Positions 27,337 through 37,458 are shown, numbered from the stretch's first letter. The stretch: 64,000 bases of DNA from Variovorax sp. E3 (GCF_016082275.1 NZ_MOWM01000017.1:1-64000); one strand, 5' to 3'. A program made the numbers and translations. Notes: generated by a model not told the origin, from the letters alone.

Positions 27337-27422
27337 TGTTGTTTCCTGTGTTTGCTGCAAGCGATGAACGAAAGATGACGAGCGTACGAAACGCGCGTGA
27401 CAGTTCGGGGTCAACCCGGCGC

Positions 27423-28217
27423 TCAGCGCAGCTGCGGTGAAGGTGGTGTCTGCTGCTGCGCGATCGCCGCGAGGTCGCTCTCGTCCTTGAGCGCCACGCC
27501 CGTCAGCCCCCGTTGCAGGGACTCTTGCATCAGCCATGCCAGCTTGAAGGCGGCGGCCTCGTAAGGCAGGCCCTCGGGCCGCACGTTCGAGATGCAGTTG
27601 CGCTCGGCGTCGTGCCGCCCGCGCCGGGGCGTGTGGGTCAGGTAGATGCCCAGGCTGTCGGGTGAACTCAGGCCCGGCCGCTCGCCGATCAGCATGACCG
27701 ACAGCGCCGCGCCGAACAGCTCGCCCACTTCGTCGGCCAGCGCGACGCGGGCCTGCGTGGCGATGACGACGGGCGAGAAGCGCGTGTCCGGCGGCAGCCG
27801 CGAGCGCAGCGCCGCCAGCAGGGGCACGGCATGGCGCGCGACCGCGAGCGAAGACAGCCCGTCGCCGATCACGATGCACACGTCGCAGCCGTAGCGCCGG
27901 TCGCCGCGCAGGCGCGTGGCGTCGTCTTCATCGAGTTGCCGCCCCAGGTCGGGGCGGCGCAGGTAGGCGGTGCGGTCCGCGGCGCGGCTGCGTGCATGCA
28001 CCACCTCCCAGCGCTGGGCGCGCAGCAGGCCGTCGAGCGCATCGACATCGAGCGCGGCGTGGATCGCGTCGCGCGCCATCGCGTGGGCCCAGCCGAAGCG
28101 CAGCGTCTCGTCGGTCGGCATGCCGGCGCCGGCACGGCCCAGCGCCAGCCGCGCGGGCGTGGCCGAGCGCCATTGCGCCCACGGGTTGGGAGTGACCGGT
28201 GGCGGCGAGTCGTTCAT
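27423..28217 (-). CDS. eutC: Ethanolamine ammonia-lyase small subunit EutC
   Basis: A 264-residue light chain of the adenosylcobalamin-dependent ethanolamine ammonia-lyase, which splits ethanolamine to acetaldehyde and ammonia. Typical parts are TPARLALGRAGAGMPTDETL near residue 20, CDVCIVIGDGLSSLAVARHA near 120, GELFGAALSVMLIGERPGLS and NCISNVRPEGLPYEAAAFKL. The start at 28217 overlaps the eutB stop by ATGA. No microcompartment shell genes are present, so this is the short pathway type. Confidence 0.96.
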   Translation of the reverse strand: MNDSPPPVTPNPWAQWRSATPARLALGRAGAGMPTDETLRFGWAHAMARDAIHAALDVDALDGLLRAQRWEVVHARSRAADRTAYLRRPDLGRQLDEDDATRLRGDRRYGCDVCIVIGDGLSSLAVARHAVPLLAALRSRLPPDTRFSPVVIATQARVALADEVGELFGAALSVMLIGERPGLSSPDSLGIYLTHTPRRGRHDAERNCISNVRPEGLPYEAAAFKLAWLMQESLQRGLTGVALKDESDLAAIAQQQTPPSPQLR

Positions 28218-29608
28218 CGCGCCAGCGCGGCGAGCCCGCTCATGTCGGCCAGCAGCCGGTTGGACGAGGGCGGTGCGAGCCGGCCCGCAGCATCGGTGAT
28301 CTGCATGCGCTGCAGCCATGCCTCGAACTCGGGTGCGCGTTTCAGGCCCAGCGTCTGGCGCAGGAACAGCGCGTCGTGGAACGACGTGCTCTGGTAGTTG
28401 AGCATCACGTCGTCGGCGCCCGGAATGCCCATGATGAAGTTGATGCCCGCCGTGCCCAGCAGCACGAGCAGCGTGTCCATGTCGTCCTGGTCGGCCTCGG
28501 CGTGGTTGGTGTAGCAGATGTCGCAGCCGATCGGCAGGCCCAGCAGCTTGCCGCTGAAGTGGTCTTCCAGGCCCGCGCGAATGATCTGCTTGCCGTCGTA
28601 CAGGTATTCAGGCCCGATGAAGCCGACCACCGTGTTGATGAGCAGCGGCCTGTAGCGCCGCGCCAGCGCATAGGCGCGCACCTCGCAGGTCTGCTGGTCG
28701 ACGCCGAAGTTGGCATTGGCCGACAGCGCGCTGCCCTGGCCGGTCTCGAAGTACATGACGTTGTCGCCCACGGTGCCGCGCTGGAGCGACAGCGCGGCCG
28801 CATGGGCTTCGTCGAGCAGTTCGGGTGTGACGCCGAACGAGAGGTTGGCCTTCTCGGTGCCCGCGATCGACTGGAACACCAGGTCGACCGGCGCGCCGGC
28901 TTCGGCGAGCTTCAGCGTGTTGGTCACGTGCGTGAGCACGCAGCTTTGCGTGGGAATCTCGAAGCGCTGGATCACCTCGTCGAGCATGCGCAGCAGGTCG
29001 CCCAGCACGGGCATGCTGTCCGACGCCGGGTTGAGCCCGATCACCGCGTCGCCGGCGCCGTAGAGCAGGCCGTCGAGCGTGGAGGCGGCCACGCCGCGCA
29101 GGTCGTCGGTCGGGTGGTTGGGTTGCAGCCGCACCGCGAGGTGGCCGGGCAGGCCGATGGTGTCGCGAAAGCGCGTGACCACGCAGCACTTCCTGGCGAC
29201 CGACACCAGGTCCTGGTTGCGCATGAGCTTGGACACGGCTGCCACCATTTCGGGCGTGAGGCCGGGCGCCAGCGCGGTGAGCACGTCGGTGGTGGCCGCG
29301 TCGGACAGCAGCCAGTTGCGAAAGTCGCCGACCGTGAGGTGCGACACCGGCGCAAAGGCCTGTGCGTCGTGGCTGTCGATGATCAGGCGCGTGATGTTGT
29401 CGCTCTCGTACGGAATCAGCGCCTCGGTCAGGAACTGCTTGAGCGGCGTGTCGGCCAGCACGTGGCGCGCGGCCATGCGCTGCTGCGCGGTGGCCGCGCC
29501 GATGCCCGCCAGGTAGTCGCCCGAGCGCGCGGGGCTCGCGAAGGCCATGACCTGTTTGAGGTCGTCGAAGCTGAAGACCTGGCCGGCGATGGTGGTGCTG
29601 TAGCGCAT
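28214..29608 (-). CDS. eutB: Ethanolamine ammonia-lyase large subunit EutB
   Basis: The 464-residue TIM-barrel catalytic subunit. Characteristic segments include YLAGIGAATAQQRMAARHVL, LAVRLQPNHPTDDLRGVAAS, GDAVIGLNPASDSMPVLGDL, the substrate-contact region YFETGQGSALSANANFGVDQ and MGIPGADDVMLNYQSTSFHD. Length matches the family. It follows the permease gene on the same strand, 25 bases away, so uptake and cleavage are co-expressed. Acetaldehyde could be oxidised by the aldehyde dehydrogenase at 37609. Confidence 0.97.
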   Translation of the reverse strand: MRYSTTIAGQVFSFDDLKQVMAFASPARSGDYLAGIGAATAQQRMAARHVLADTPLKQFLTEALIPYESDNITRLIIDSHDAQAFAPVSHLTVGDFRNWLLSDAATTDVLTALAPGLTPEMVAAVSKLMRNQDLVSVARKCCVVTRFRDTIGLPGHLAVRLQPNHPTDDLRGVAASTLDGLLYGAGDAVIGLNPASDSMPVLGDLLRMLDEVIQRFEIPTQSCVLTHVTNTLKLAEAGAPVDLVFQSIAGTEKANLSFGVTPELLDEAHAAALSLQRGTVGDNVMYFETGQGSALSANANFGVDQQTCEVRAYALARRYRPLLINTVVGFIGPEYLYDGKQIIRAGLEDHFSGKLLGLPIGCDICYTNHAEADQDDMDTLLVLLGTAGINFIMGIPGADDVMLNYQSTSFHDALFLRQTLGLKRAPEFEAWLQRMQITDAAGRLAPPSSNRLLADMSGLAALAR

Positions 29609-29633
29609 CGGTCTTTGCGGTTCCTGTTTCTTG

Positions 29634-31052
29634 TCAGGCGGTGGTGCTCGAAGAAAGCATGTCGTCGGGCGCCGCCGCCTTGCGCTGCGCCGAGGTCAGC
29701 AGAAAGTAGCCGTACGCCGCGGCCATCAGCACGATGAACAGCAGCGTGAGCATGCCGTTGAACCACACCATCGCACCCAGGCACACCGCGCCCAGGCCGA
29801 GCGCAATGGCCGGGAACACGGGGTAGAAGGGGGCGCGGTAAGTGCGCAGCAGGCCGGGTTCGCTGCGGCGCAGCTTGAACAGCGCGGCCATCGAGATCAT
29901 GTACATCACGATGGCGCCGAGCACCGCCATGGTCACGATGTTGGCGGTGAGCGTCTGCCCGCCGAACTGCACCAGCTCGTCGCTGAAGATCGCGACCACG
30001 CCGATGACGCCGCCGGCCAGCAGCGCGCGGTGCGGCGTGTCGAAGCGCGGGCTCAGGCCGGCGAAGTAGCGCGGCAGGTAGCCCGCGCGCGCCAGCGCGA
30101 AGATCTGGCGCGAGTAGCCCATGATGATTCCGTGGAAAGACGCGATCAGCCCGAACAGGCCGATCCACACCAGCATGTGCAGCCAGCCGCTGTTGTCGCC
30201 CACAACCGTCTTCATGGCCTGCGGCAGCGGGTCGTTGATGTTGGCGAGCTTGCGCCAGTCGCCCACGCCGCCCGCGAAGATCATCACGCCGAAGGCCAGC
30301 ACCACCAGCGTGACGATGCCCGTGGTGTACGCGATGGGAATGGTGCGGTGCGGGTCGCGCGCTTCTTCGGCCGCCATGGCCGCGCCCTCGATGGCCAGGA
30401 AGAACCAGATGGCGAACGGAATCGACGCGAAGATGCCCGAGACGGCCGCGCCGTTCAGCACGCTGCCGCCGGCCCAGCCGTTGGCCACGAAATTGGCCCT
30501 GGTCCAGCCCGGCGTGACCACGCCCATGAACACCAGCAGCTCGACGATGGCCAGAATGGTGACGAACAACTCGAACGCCGCCGCGATGCCCACGCCCACC
30601 CAGTTGAGCCCGATGAAGATCACATAGGCACCGAGCGCGAACCACTTCGGATTGATGCCCGGGAACTGCACGTTGAGGTACGCGCCGATGGCCAGCGCAA
30701 TGGCCGGCGGCGCAAAGACGAATTCGATCAGCGTCGCAAAGCCCGCGACGAAACCGCCGGTCGGCCCGAAGGCGCGCCGTGCATAGGCGAAGGGCCCGCC
30801 CGCATGTGGAATGGCGGTCGAGAGTTCGGTGAAGCTGAAGATGAAGGTGGTGTACATCGTCGCCACCAGCACGGTGGCGACGAGGAAGCCGAGCGTGCCG
30901 GCGGTGTTCCAGCCGTAGCTCCAACCAAAGTATTCACCCGAGATGACGAGGCCCACGGCAATGCCCCAGAGCTGGAGGGGGCCGAGCACCTTCTTGAGGT
31001 GGCCCGAGCCGGTTGCGGACGATGCCGCCGGCGTGGCGTCGGTGGAATGCAT
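29634..31052 (-). CDS. eat: Ethanolamine permease (APC superfamily)
   Basis: A 472-residue transporter with 12 membrane segments. The N-terminal motif LWGIAVGLVISGEYFGWSYG is diagnostic for the ethanolamine permease branch of the amino acid-polyamine-organocation family. GGPFAYARRAFGPTGGFVAG and FHGIIMGYSRQIFALARAGY are further family features. It is the first gene of the permease-eutB-eutC unit and divergent from the FKBP gene across a 146-base spacer. Confidence 0.94.
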   Translation of the reverse strand: MHSTDATPAASSATGSGHLKKVLGPLQLWGIAVGLVISGEYFGWSYGWNTAGTLGFLVATVLVATMYTTFIFSFTELSTAIPHAGGPFAYARRAFGPTGGFVAGFATLIEFVFAPPAIALAIGAYLNVQFPGINPKWFALGAYVIFIGLNWVGVGIAAAFELFVTILAIVELLVFMGVVTPGWTRANFVANGWAGGSVLNGAAVSGIFASIPFAIWFFLAIEGAAMAAEEARDPHRTIPIAYTTGIVTLVVLAFGVMIFAGGVGDWRKLANINDPLPQAMKTVVGDNSGWLHMLVWIGLFGLIASFHGIIMGYSRQIFALARAGYLPRYFAGLSPRFDTPHRALLAGGVIGVVAIFSDELVQFGGQTLTANIVTMAVLGAIVMYMISMAALFKLRRSEPGLLRTYRAPFYPVFPAIALGLGAVCLGAMVWFNGMLTLLFIVLMAAAYGYFLLTSAQRKAAAPDDMLSSSTTA

Positions 31053-31198
31053 GGGGCTTCCTCTCTGCGTGAATGTTGACAGTGCGCATTCAGCAAAGCA
31101 AGGGCTGTTCCAACGAACAGGCCGCGCCGGAATATCGGCTTACAGGCGCGACATGGGCGCTGGCCATAATCGGGGCCTCTCCAACTTCGAGGTGTTTC

Positions 31199-31609
31199 GT
31201 GAAGTCTCTTTTCTGTGCCGCTCTCGTGTCCGTCTTCGCCATGCCCGCCGCGTTCGCGCAATCCGCCGCGGTGACCACGCCCAGCGGCCTGGTCTACCAG
31301 TCGCTGAAGGACGGCACCGGCGCATCGCCCGCCGCCACCGACACGGTCAAGGTCCACTACCGCGGCACCTTCCCCGACACCGGCAAGGAGTTCGACAGCT
31401 CCTACAAGCGCGGCGAGCCCACCGAGTTCCCGCTCAACGGCGTGATCCCGTGCTGGACCGAAGGCGTGCAGAAGATGAAGGTCGGCGGCAAGGCCAAGCT
31501 GACCTGCCCGCCGTCGATCGCCTATGGCGCGCGTGGTGCCGGCGGTGTGATTCCGCCGAACGCGACGCTGAATTTCGAAGTCGAGCTGGTGTCGGTCACC
31601 AAGCGCTGA
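31199..31609 (+). CDS. FKBP-type peptidyl-prolyl isomerase, periplasmic
   Basis: A 136-residue single FKBP domain behind a signal peptide (VKSLFCAALVSVFAMPAAFA). Core segments are VKVHYRGTFPDTGKEFDSSY, GVIPCWTEGVQKMKVGGKAK and IAYGARGAGGVIPPNATLNF, the FKBP ligand pocket. It catalyses proline isomerisation in the periplasm. The start is a GTG; no in-frame ATG gives a better leader. It converges with opgD, six bases away. Confidence 0.95.
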   Translation: MKSLFCAALVSVFAMPAAFAQSAAVTTPSGLVYQSLKDGTGASPAATDTVKVHYRGTFPDTGKEFDSSYKRGEPTEFPLNGVIPCWTEGVQKMKVGGKAKLTCPPSIAYGARGAGGVIPPNATLNFEVELVSVTKR

Positions 31610-31614
31610 TCGGC

Positions 31615-33215
31615 TCAGACGCCCGGCTGATACTGGTACAGCCAGGTCTCCGTCAGCGTCTGGTCCCCGTTCTTCAGGTAGAGCCGCATGTCGATCGGCT
31701 CGTTGCCCTCGGGCGTGAAGTCGAACTGCGCGCGCCAGTGGCCCGCCACGCCGTTCGGCACGGCCTCCGCGAAGACGTACGAGAACTTGCCGCGCGCCGC
31801 CGTCAGCACCACCTCGGGCTTCACGCCGAAGGGCACCGTGGTCAGCGGCTGGCCGATGAACTCCACCATGAACTTGCGCACGCCCTGCGGCCTCGGCTGG
31901 CCCGGCTGGCCGCCGCGTCCGATGCGCGTGGCCACGCAGTGCGCGAGCGGCGACGGAAAGGGTTCCTGGTCGGTCCAGTGCAGGCGGTACTGCAGGCTGT
32001 AGCTCGAACCGGCCTTGGCATCGGCCTTGGGTACCCAGAAGGCCACGATGTTGTCGTGGATCTCGTCGTCGGTCGGGATTTCGATGAGCTGCACCGAGCC
32101 TTCGCCCCAGTCACCCAGCGGCTCGATCCACAGGCTCGGGCGCTTCTCGTAGTTCACGCCGTCCTGGTAGTGGTCGAACGCGCGGTCGCGCTGCAGCAGG
32201 CCGAAGCCGCGCGGGCGGGTGTCGGCGAAGGCCGAGGCGCGCGTCTGCGTCGGGTTGTTCAGCGGCCGCCAGATGCGCTCGCCCGCGCCGTTCCAGATGG
32301 CCAGGCCGTCGGAGTCGTGCACTTCGGGGCGCCAGTCGATGGCGGTGGGCTTGATGGTCTCGGAGTACCAGTACATCGACGTGAGCGGCACCAGGCCCAG
32401 GCGCGACACATCGCGGCGCATGAACAGGCGCGCGTCGATGTCCATGATCACGGCCTTCGTGCGCTGCATGACGAACTTGAAGACCCCCGTCACGCTCGGC
32501 CCTTCGAGCAGCGCGTAGACCGTCATCGAGGTGGTGTTGCCGGCCGCCGGGGTCTCGAAATAAAAGCGCGTGAAGGTCGGGAATTCTTCCGGCTTGCCGG
32601 GCACCGCCACGTCGAGCGCGAGGCCGCGCGCCGACAGGCCGTACTGGTAGAGCTCGCCGATGGCGCGGAAGTACGAGGCGCCCAGAAAGGCCACCCAGTC
32701 GTTCTTCTGCCAGTCGAGCTTGCTCTGGTCGCCCAGGCGGCTTTCCTGCAGGCGAAAGCCCGCGAAGCCGGCGCCGGGCGGCAGCTCGCGCGCGGGGCTG
32801 TCGGGCGGCATCGAGAAATAGGACGGGCTGTAGAGCACTTCGCGCGCGAAGGCGTCGCCGTCGGCGTTTTCCAGCACGTGCATGCGCACCGGTGTCTGGA
32901 AGAAGCGGCCCAGGTGAAAGAAGGTGACGGGAAAGGCGCCGGGCCCGTCGCGGAAGAGGGCGTTGTCGGGGTCGAACTTGATCTTGCCGTGCGCGTCGTA
33001 GTCGATGCGCTCGAGCACCTCGGGCGCCAGCGGCGTGGCCGCGACGTAGGGCTGCGCGGCGAGCGCCTTGGCCTGCGCGACCAGCGCGTCGAACGAGAAG
33101 GGCGTGGGCTGGCTCAGTTGCAGGCCGTTGGCGGCCAGCGCCTCGGTGGGCAGGCCCAGGGCGGCGAGCGCGGCGGCGGCGCACCGGCGGCAAGGAAGGA
33201 TCGGCGATCAAGCAT
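31615..33215 (-). CDS. opgD: Periplasmic glucans biosynthesis protein, OpgD/MdoD type (one apparent frameshift)
   Basis: About 533 residues after repair. The N-terminus MLDRRSFLAAGA is a twin-arginine leader, which fits OpgD rather than Sec-exported OpgG. The frame breaks near 33185 in a GCC repeat; one added base gives AAAALAALGLPTEALAANGL, then SQPTPFSFDALVAQAKALAA and the long frame starting VLERIDYDAHGKIKFDPDNA. RPLNNPTQTRASAFADTRPR and GFGLLQRDRAFDHYQDGVNY are hallmarks of the OpgG/OpgD family. The protein shapes the osmoregulated periplasmic glucan backbone. No glycosyltransferase opgH lies in the window. Confidence 0.92.
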
Positions 33216-33401
33216 GTGGTTCTTGAGGGTTGCGAATCTTTGGGGAAACTCTGGGAAAAGAGGACAGGCGGCTGCGCAAACGATAGGGCATTTTCCGCGA
33301 CCGGGAACAACCGCAAGATTGACCCCGCGCGCGGCCGGGCGGCGTCAGCCATTCCGCGCAAACCGGGCCGGACAAAGCCGGGAATCCGGAAAATTGTGCG
33401 T

Positions 33402-34252
33402 TTATGTTTCGGCGTCCGGACCGGGGTCGACCGTCTTCAGCGCGTACACCGCGTACAGCGGCACGCCGAGCAGCAGCATCACCATCGGCGCGAACAGCGC
33501 ATAGGGCCAGCCGATGCCCTGCATCACCCGGTAGGTGGCGTCCAGCCGCAGCCGGGGGTGCGGCTGCGTCAGCTCGGCCTCGCGCCGGATGCCCCAGTGA
33601 AACTCGGCGCCGGTGGTGCGCACCGACGGATGCTGCTTCGCGCGGCCCACGGCCAGCCAGCACATGGCGTCGAAGGCCAGCACCGAGCCCGCCGGCGCGC
33701 GCTCGCCGAAGGTGGCGAGCACCGCCCGCACCTGCCCGGGCTGCAGGTACATCAGCACGCCTTCGGTGAACAGGAAGACCGGCTTCGCATTGCGCTTGCG
33801 CGGCAGGCCCAGCTGCTCCCACCAGTCGGGCGCGGTCAGGTCGAGCGAGCGCAGGTCATGGCGCTCGTGGGTCTCGGGGATCAGCTCGCGGCGCAGCTCG
33901 AGCACTTCGGGCAGGTCGGCGTCGGTCATGCGCGACTTGTCGTCGTCCAGCCACTGGAAGTAGTGGCTGAGCCCGCAGCCCATGTTGACCACGCGGGCGC
34001 GGGGTGCGCCTTCAGGAAGTCCTGCGCCAGGCTGCGAAAGCGGCGCGTGCGCGAGAGGATGCCGTAGATGGTGGCGCGGTCTTCGGGCAGCGCGCTGCCG
34101 TCGTCGCGGATCTGCTCGAGGATGCCGGCGGCATAGGCGTCGCGCACGGCCACTTGCGGGAACATCGCGTCACCGGAGGCCCGCGCGGCCAGGGGGATCC
34201 GCAAGGTGGAGGGAACGGCCGACAGGCTTCGTGCGGATTTGGGACGTGTCAT
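33402..34252 (-). CDS. S-adenosylmethionine-dependent O-methyltransferase, TcmP/leucine carboxyl methyltransferase type (one apparent frameshift)
   Basis: About 283 residues after repair. The N-terminal part reads STLRIPLAARASGDAMFPQV, RDAYAAGILEQI and TRRFRSLAQDFLKAHP. It breaks near 34003-34012 in CCCCGCG; one base continues into ARVVNMGCGLSHYFQWL, the SAM-binding glycine motif. Then come WWEQLGLPRKRNAKPVFLFT and EGVLMYLQPGQVRAVLATFG, characteristic of the leucine carboxyl/TcmP methyltransferase family. A hydrophobic C-terminal stretch (YALFAPMVMLLLGVPLYAVY) is unusual and may be a membrane anchor. The methyl acceptor is unknown. Confidence 0.85.
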
Positions 34253-34320
34253 GAATGCTGGAGCGAGACCATGCGCAAAGTCTGGCCGTTCCAGCGACAG
34301 GGGGCAAGTCAGTCTTTCGT

Positions 34321-35391
34321 TCAGCGGCCCGGATGGGAGCGCGCGTCCACGTAGGCCCAGGCCTGCAGCCCCGACGCCAGCGTGACGCGTTCGCGCCGGT
34401 AGTCGTCGACCTCGTAGGCGTCCGCATGGGCCAGCTCGGCCGGGGTGACGGCGAAGACGGCGCCGTCGACCCGGTCGGCGGTGTTGCCGCTCGGGGCGAC
34501 GATCGGGTGGTGCGTCTTGCCGCTGGTCGCGACGACCGCCGGGTCTTTGATCTCGAGCTGTTCCAGACGGTAGCCGGGCAGGCTGTCGAGCCGGCCGTCC
34601 AGCCGGCGGCCGAAGGTGGCGACCTGCACCGACTGCAGTTGCAGCGTGCCGTAGGAGAAGAGTTGCTCGGTGGCGGCTTGCGTGGCCGGGGCGTTTGTGG
34701 CCGGTGCGTGCGCTTCATCGTCGGCCATCAGCAGGTCTTCGTAGAAGGCGCCGAAGGGGCGCGTGGGGTGCGCGATCTGGATCTCCAGGATCCAGATGCC
34801 CGTGCCCGGGCACAGGCCGAAGTCGCCGAGCCGGCCGGCCTGGTAGATCGCATGCGGAAAGTCGCACACGCGGTGGCCCTTGATGTCGAGGTTGAGCCGC
34901 CAGCCCATGGCCTCGGCGCGTTCGGCGGCGTAGGCGTAGAGCGCCTCGCCGCTCAGGCGGTCGGCGCGCCAGCGCGCGGCCACGTCGTGCCACAGCGTGC
35001 GCGCGGCTTCGGCGCAGGCGTGCATCTGCGGGTCGTTTCCGGTCACGAAGGTGTCGCCGGCATCACCTTCGTGGCCCTCCCAGACGGGGCCGATGTCGAT
35101 GAAGTAGATGTCTTGCGCGCCCAGCACGCTGGTGGGGTCCGACTGCTCCCTGAAGGTCTTGAGCGTGTCCTGGCCGAAACGGATCACGATGGGGTGCCAG
35201 TTGCGCTCCATCTCCAGCTTGTGCAGCGTGGCCATGGCGAGGTCGTGCGCCTGCGCGTGGGTGATGCCGGGGCGCATGCCCGAGGCGATCTGGCGCACGG
35301 CGCGCTGCGAGAGCGTGCGTGCGTGCTGCATCGACTGCAGCGAAAACTTCGCGCCGGTGGCTTCGGTGCGTCCGGCTTGGGGTGTTGTCAT
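34321..35391 (-). CDS. M24-family metallopeptidase fused to a gamma-glutamylcyclotransferase (AIG2-like) domain
   Basis: A 356-residue protein with two domains. Residues about 1-225 form a pita-bread M24 peptidase fold: metal ligands in YFIDIGPVWEG and EGDAGDTFVTGN (Asp, Asp), CDFPHAIYQ (His), ILEIQIAHPTRPFGAFYEDL (Glu, Glu). An Ala/Pro/Thr linker (EAHAPATNAPATQAATEQ) follows. Residues about 250-356 are an AIG2/GGCT domain: LFSYGTLQLQSVQVATFGRR, LPGYRLEQLEIKD and HADAYEVDDYRRERVTLASG with the acid Glu. The fusion is uninterrupted in one frame. Start at 35391 (MTTPQAGRTEATGAKF). A role in degrading small or gamma-glutamyl peptides is plausible but unproven. Confidence 0.85.
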   Translation of the reverse strand: MTTPQAGRTEATGAKFSLQSMQHARTLSQRAVRQIASGMRPGITHAQAHDLAMATLHKLEMERNWHPIVIRFGQDTLKTFREQSDPTSVLGAQDIYFIDIGPVWEGHEGDAGDTFVTGNDPQMHACAEAARTLWHDVAARWRADRLSGEALYAYAAERAEAMGWRLNLDIKGHRVCDFPHAIYQAGRLGDFGLCPGTGIWILEIQIAHPTRPFGAFYEDLLMADDEAHAPATNAPATQAATEQLFSYGTLQLQSVQVATFGRRLDGRLDSLPGYRLEQLEIKDPAVVATSGKTHHPIVAPSGNTADRVDGAVFAVTPAELAHADAYEVDDYRRERVTLASGLQAWAYVDARSHPGR

Positions 35392-35452
35392 CGGCAAGGT
35401 CCAGTGTCGTGGGGCAAGGGGCGAGGGCGTCGGCACCGCTCTAGCAAGTGCC

Positions 35453-35478
35453 TCGCTATATTTTAGAAAATACAGCGA
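35453..35478. promoter_or_regulatory. A/T-rich inverted repeat before the M24-AIG2 gene
   Basis: TCGCTATATTTT-AG-AAAATACAGCGA is a 26-base palindrome with one mismatched pair, standing out in G+C-rich DNA. It lies 62 bases upstream of the start at 35391 and 13 bases past the stop of the sigma-54 activator. Its size and symmetry suit an operator for a dimeric repressor overlapping the promoter; alternatively it is an A/T-rich terminator hairpin for the activator gene. Confidence 0.45.
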
Positions 35479-35490
35479 AGCCGGCGGCCG

Positions 35491-37376
35491 CTAGGGGGTG
35501 CCCGTCGTGCCGCGCTGGCGCGCGAGGTGGCGGTAGACCGTGCTGCGGTGAACGCCCAGGCGCCGCGCCGCCTTTGCCACGTCGTGCTCGCTGGCCTTGA
35601 GGGCTTCGTCGATCGCGTGGCGCGTGATGGCCGTCAGCGGCTCGGCATGCGGCGTGGGTGCATGGGCGGGCGCGTCGTCTTGCGGTGGGGGCGCGGTGTG
35701 CGCGTCGCGCAGGTGCGCGGGCAGCGCGGCGGCCGTGACCGAATCGCCCGTGTCGGCCAGCGCCACCACCGCGCGCAGCGTGCTGCGCAGCTCGCGCAGA
35801 TTGCCGGGCCAGCGGTAGGCGGCCAGCGCGTCGAGCGCATCGTCTTCCAACCGCAGGTGCCTGGCCGCGCCGCCCGACTCCAGGAACAGCCGCGCGATCA
35901 GCGCGCGCCGGTCGGCGCGCCGGCTCAGCGGCGGCAGCGTGACGGTGAAGCCCGCCACGCGGTACATCAGGTCGGCGCGAAAACGACCCGCTTGCACCAG
36001 CGCCGGCAGGTCGCCGTGCGTGGCGCACACCAGGTCGAAATCCACCGCCACGCCCTGGCCGCCGCCCAGCGGCGTGACCACGCGCTCTTCCAGCACGCGC
36101 AGCAGGCGCGTCTGCAGCGCCAGCGGAATCTCGGCGATCTCGTCGAGGAACAGCACGCCGCCGTGCGCCTCGCGAATGCGGCCCGCCATGCCCTTGCGCC
36201 TGGCGCCGGTGAAGGCGCCTTCGTCGTAGCCGAACAGCTCCGACTCGATCAGCGTCTCGGGCAGCGAGGCGCAGTCGACCGCCACGAAAGGGCCGGCGGC
36301 GCGGCGGCTCGCGGCATGCAGGCGGCGCGAGAACACCTCCTTGCCGCTGCCGGTCTCGCCGTTCACCAGCACCGGCACGCCTTCGTTCAGCACGCGCACG
36401 GCCTTGTCGAGCAGCGGCGCCAGGTCATCGGCCTCGGGCTGCGCCGCGGGCGTGTCCGTGCGCCGCGCCGTGGGGCGAGAGGCGCCGGGCGTGCCCGAGC
36501 GTTCCATCACCGTGGCGATCTGCCGGCCGCCCGGCAAGGTCAGCAGGCTGCGCCGGTGTTCCATGCGCGGCCAGTTCGCGCCCAGAAAAGCCTTGGCCTC
36601 CAGGTCGAGCAGGCTGTCCCACGAGCGGCCGAACAGCTCCAGCGCCACGCGGTTGGCCGCGACGATGCGCCCGCCCTCGATCACCATCAGTCCCTCGCGC
36701 GCGGTGCCGATCAGCGCCGGCCGCGCATGAAAGCGCAGCACGTGGCCGCCGGCCTCGGCCAGCATCATGCGGTGCTCGACCTGCTGCGCCGCCATGCGCA
36801 CCAGGCCCAGCGCATGCGTGTTCACGCGCACCGTTTCGCCGGAGATGTCGAGCGCGCCGGCCAGCTCGCCGCGCCCCGTGAAGATGGGCGCCGCCGCGCA
36901 GCCGAGTGCGCCGTTCTGCGCGAGGTAGTGCTCGCCGCCCAGCACCATCAGCGCCTCGCGCTCGGCCAGCGCGGTGCCGATGGCGTTGGTGCCCCGGTGG
37001 TTCTCCGACCATTGCACGCCGGGCTGCAGCGCGATGCGCTGGGCCTTGGGCAGGAAGTCGGGGCTGCCGATTTCCTCGAGGATCAGCCCGCTTGCGTCCG
37101 ACAGGATCACCACGCAGCCGTTGCCGATGGCGTGCTCGGCCAGCCCGTCGAGTTCGGGCTGCGCGCAGTTGAGCAGCCGCACGGCCTGCTCGCGCCGTTC
37201 GCGCAGCAGGGCCAGCGCCATGGGCTCGGGGTCGATGTACTGGTGGTCGACCGGGCGCAGCGCTGCCACGAGCGCGAGATGTGCGGCGCGATCCACGGGG
37301 CCGGGTCGCGCCCCTGCCCGAAGAACAGCTCGCGTGCCTGTTCCACCCTGACCGATGGCCACTGCGCTTCACTCAT
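35491..37376 (-). CDS. acoR: Sigma-54-dependent transcriptional activator, AcoR-like (one apparent frameshift)
   Basis: About 628 residues after repair. The N-terminus reads [20 protein letters not shown] and [10 protein letters not shown], breaks near 37262 in a C run, and continues [24 protein letters not shown]-type sensor domain follows ([20 protein letters not shown]). The AAA+ domain has Walker [21 protein letters not shown], the sigma-54 contact loop [13 protein letters not shown], Walker [21 protein letters not shown] and arginine finger segments. The C-terminal Fis-like helix-turn-helix is [20 protein letters not shown]. The order matches acetoin/aldehyde regulators. It is divergent from the aldehyde dehydrogenase, which has a sigma-54 promoter. 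Confidence 0.93.
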
Positions 37377-37418
37377 GCGTGTCTCCGGTTGTCTGCCGTT
37401 CACGGTGTTTTCGCCTTG

Positions 37419-37458
37419 TGCGACATCGTAGTCGCTATGTTCGCGCGGACATGTCGCA
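37419..37458. promoter_or_regulatory. Candidate upstream activator site for the AcoR-like protein
   Basis: TGCGACAT (37419-37426) and ATGTCGCA (37451-37458) form a perfect inverted repeat 74-113 bases upstream of the sigma-54 promoter. Bacterial enhancer-binding proteins use such palindromes at this distance. The divergent activator gene 43 bases away is the natural candidate to bind it. Confidence 0.55.

Noticed and set aside
35527..37431. Plus-strand open frame of 634 codons opposite the sigma-54 activator
   Set aside because: Mirror of the activator reading frame with no recognisable domain; the minus strand carries Walker, GAFTGA and HTH motifs.
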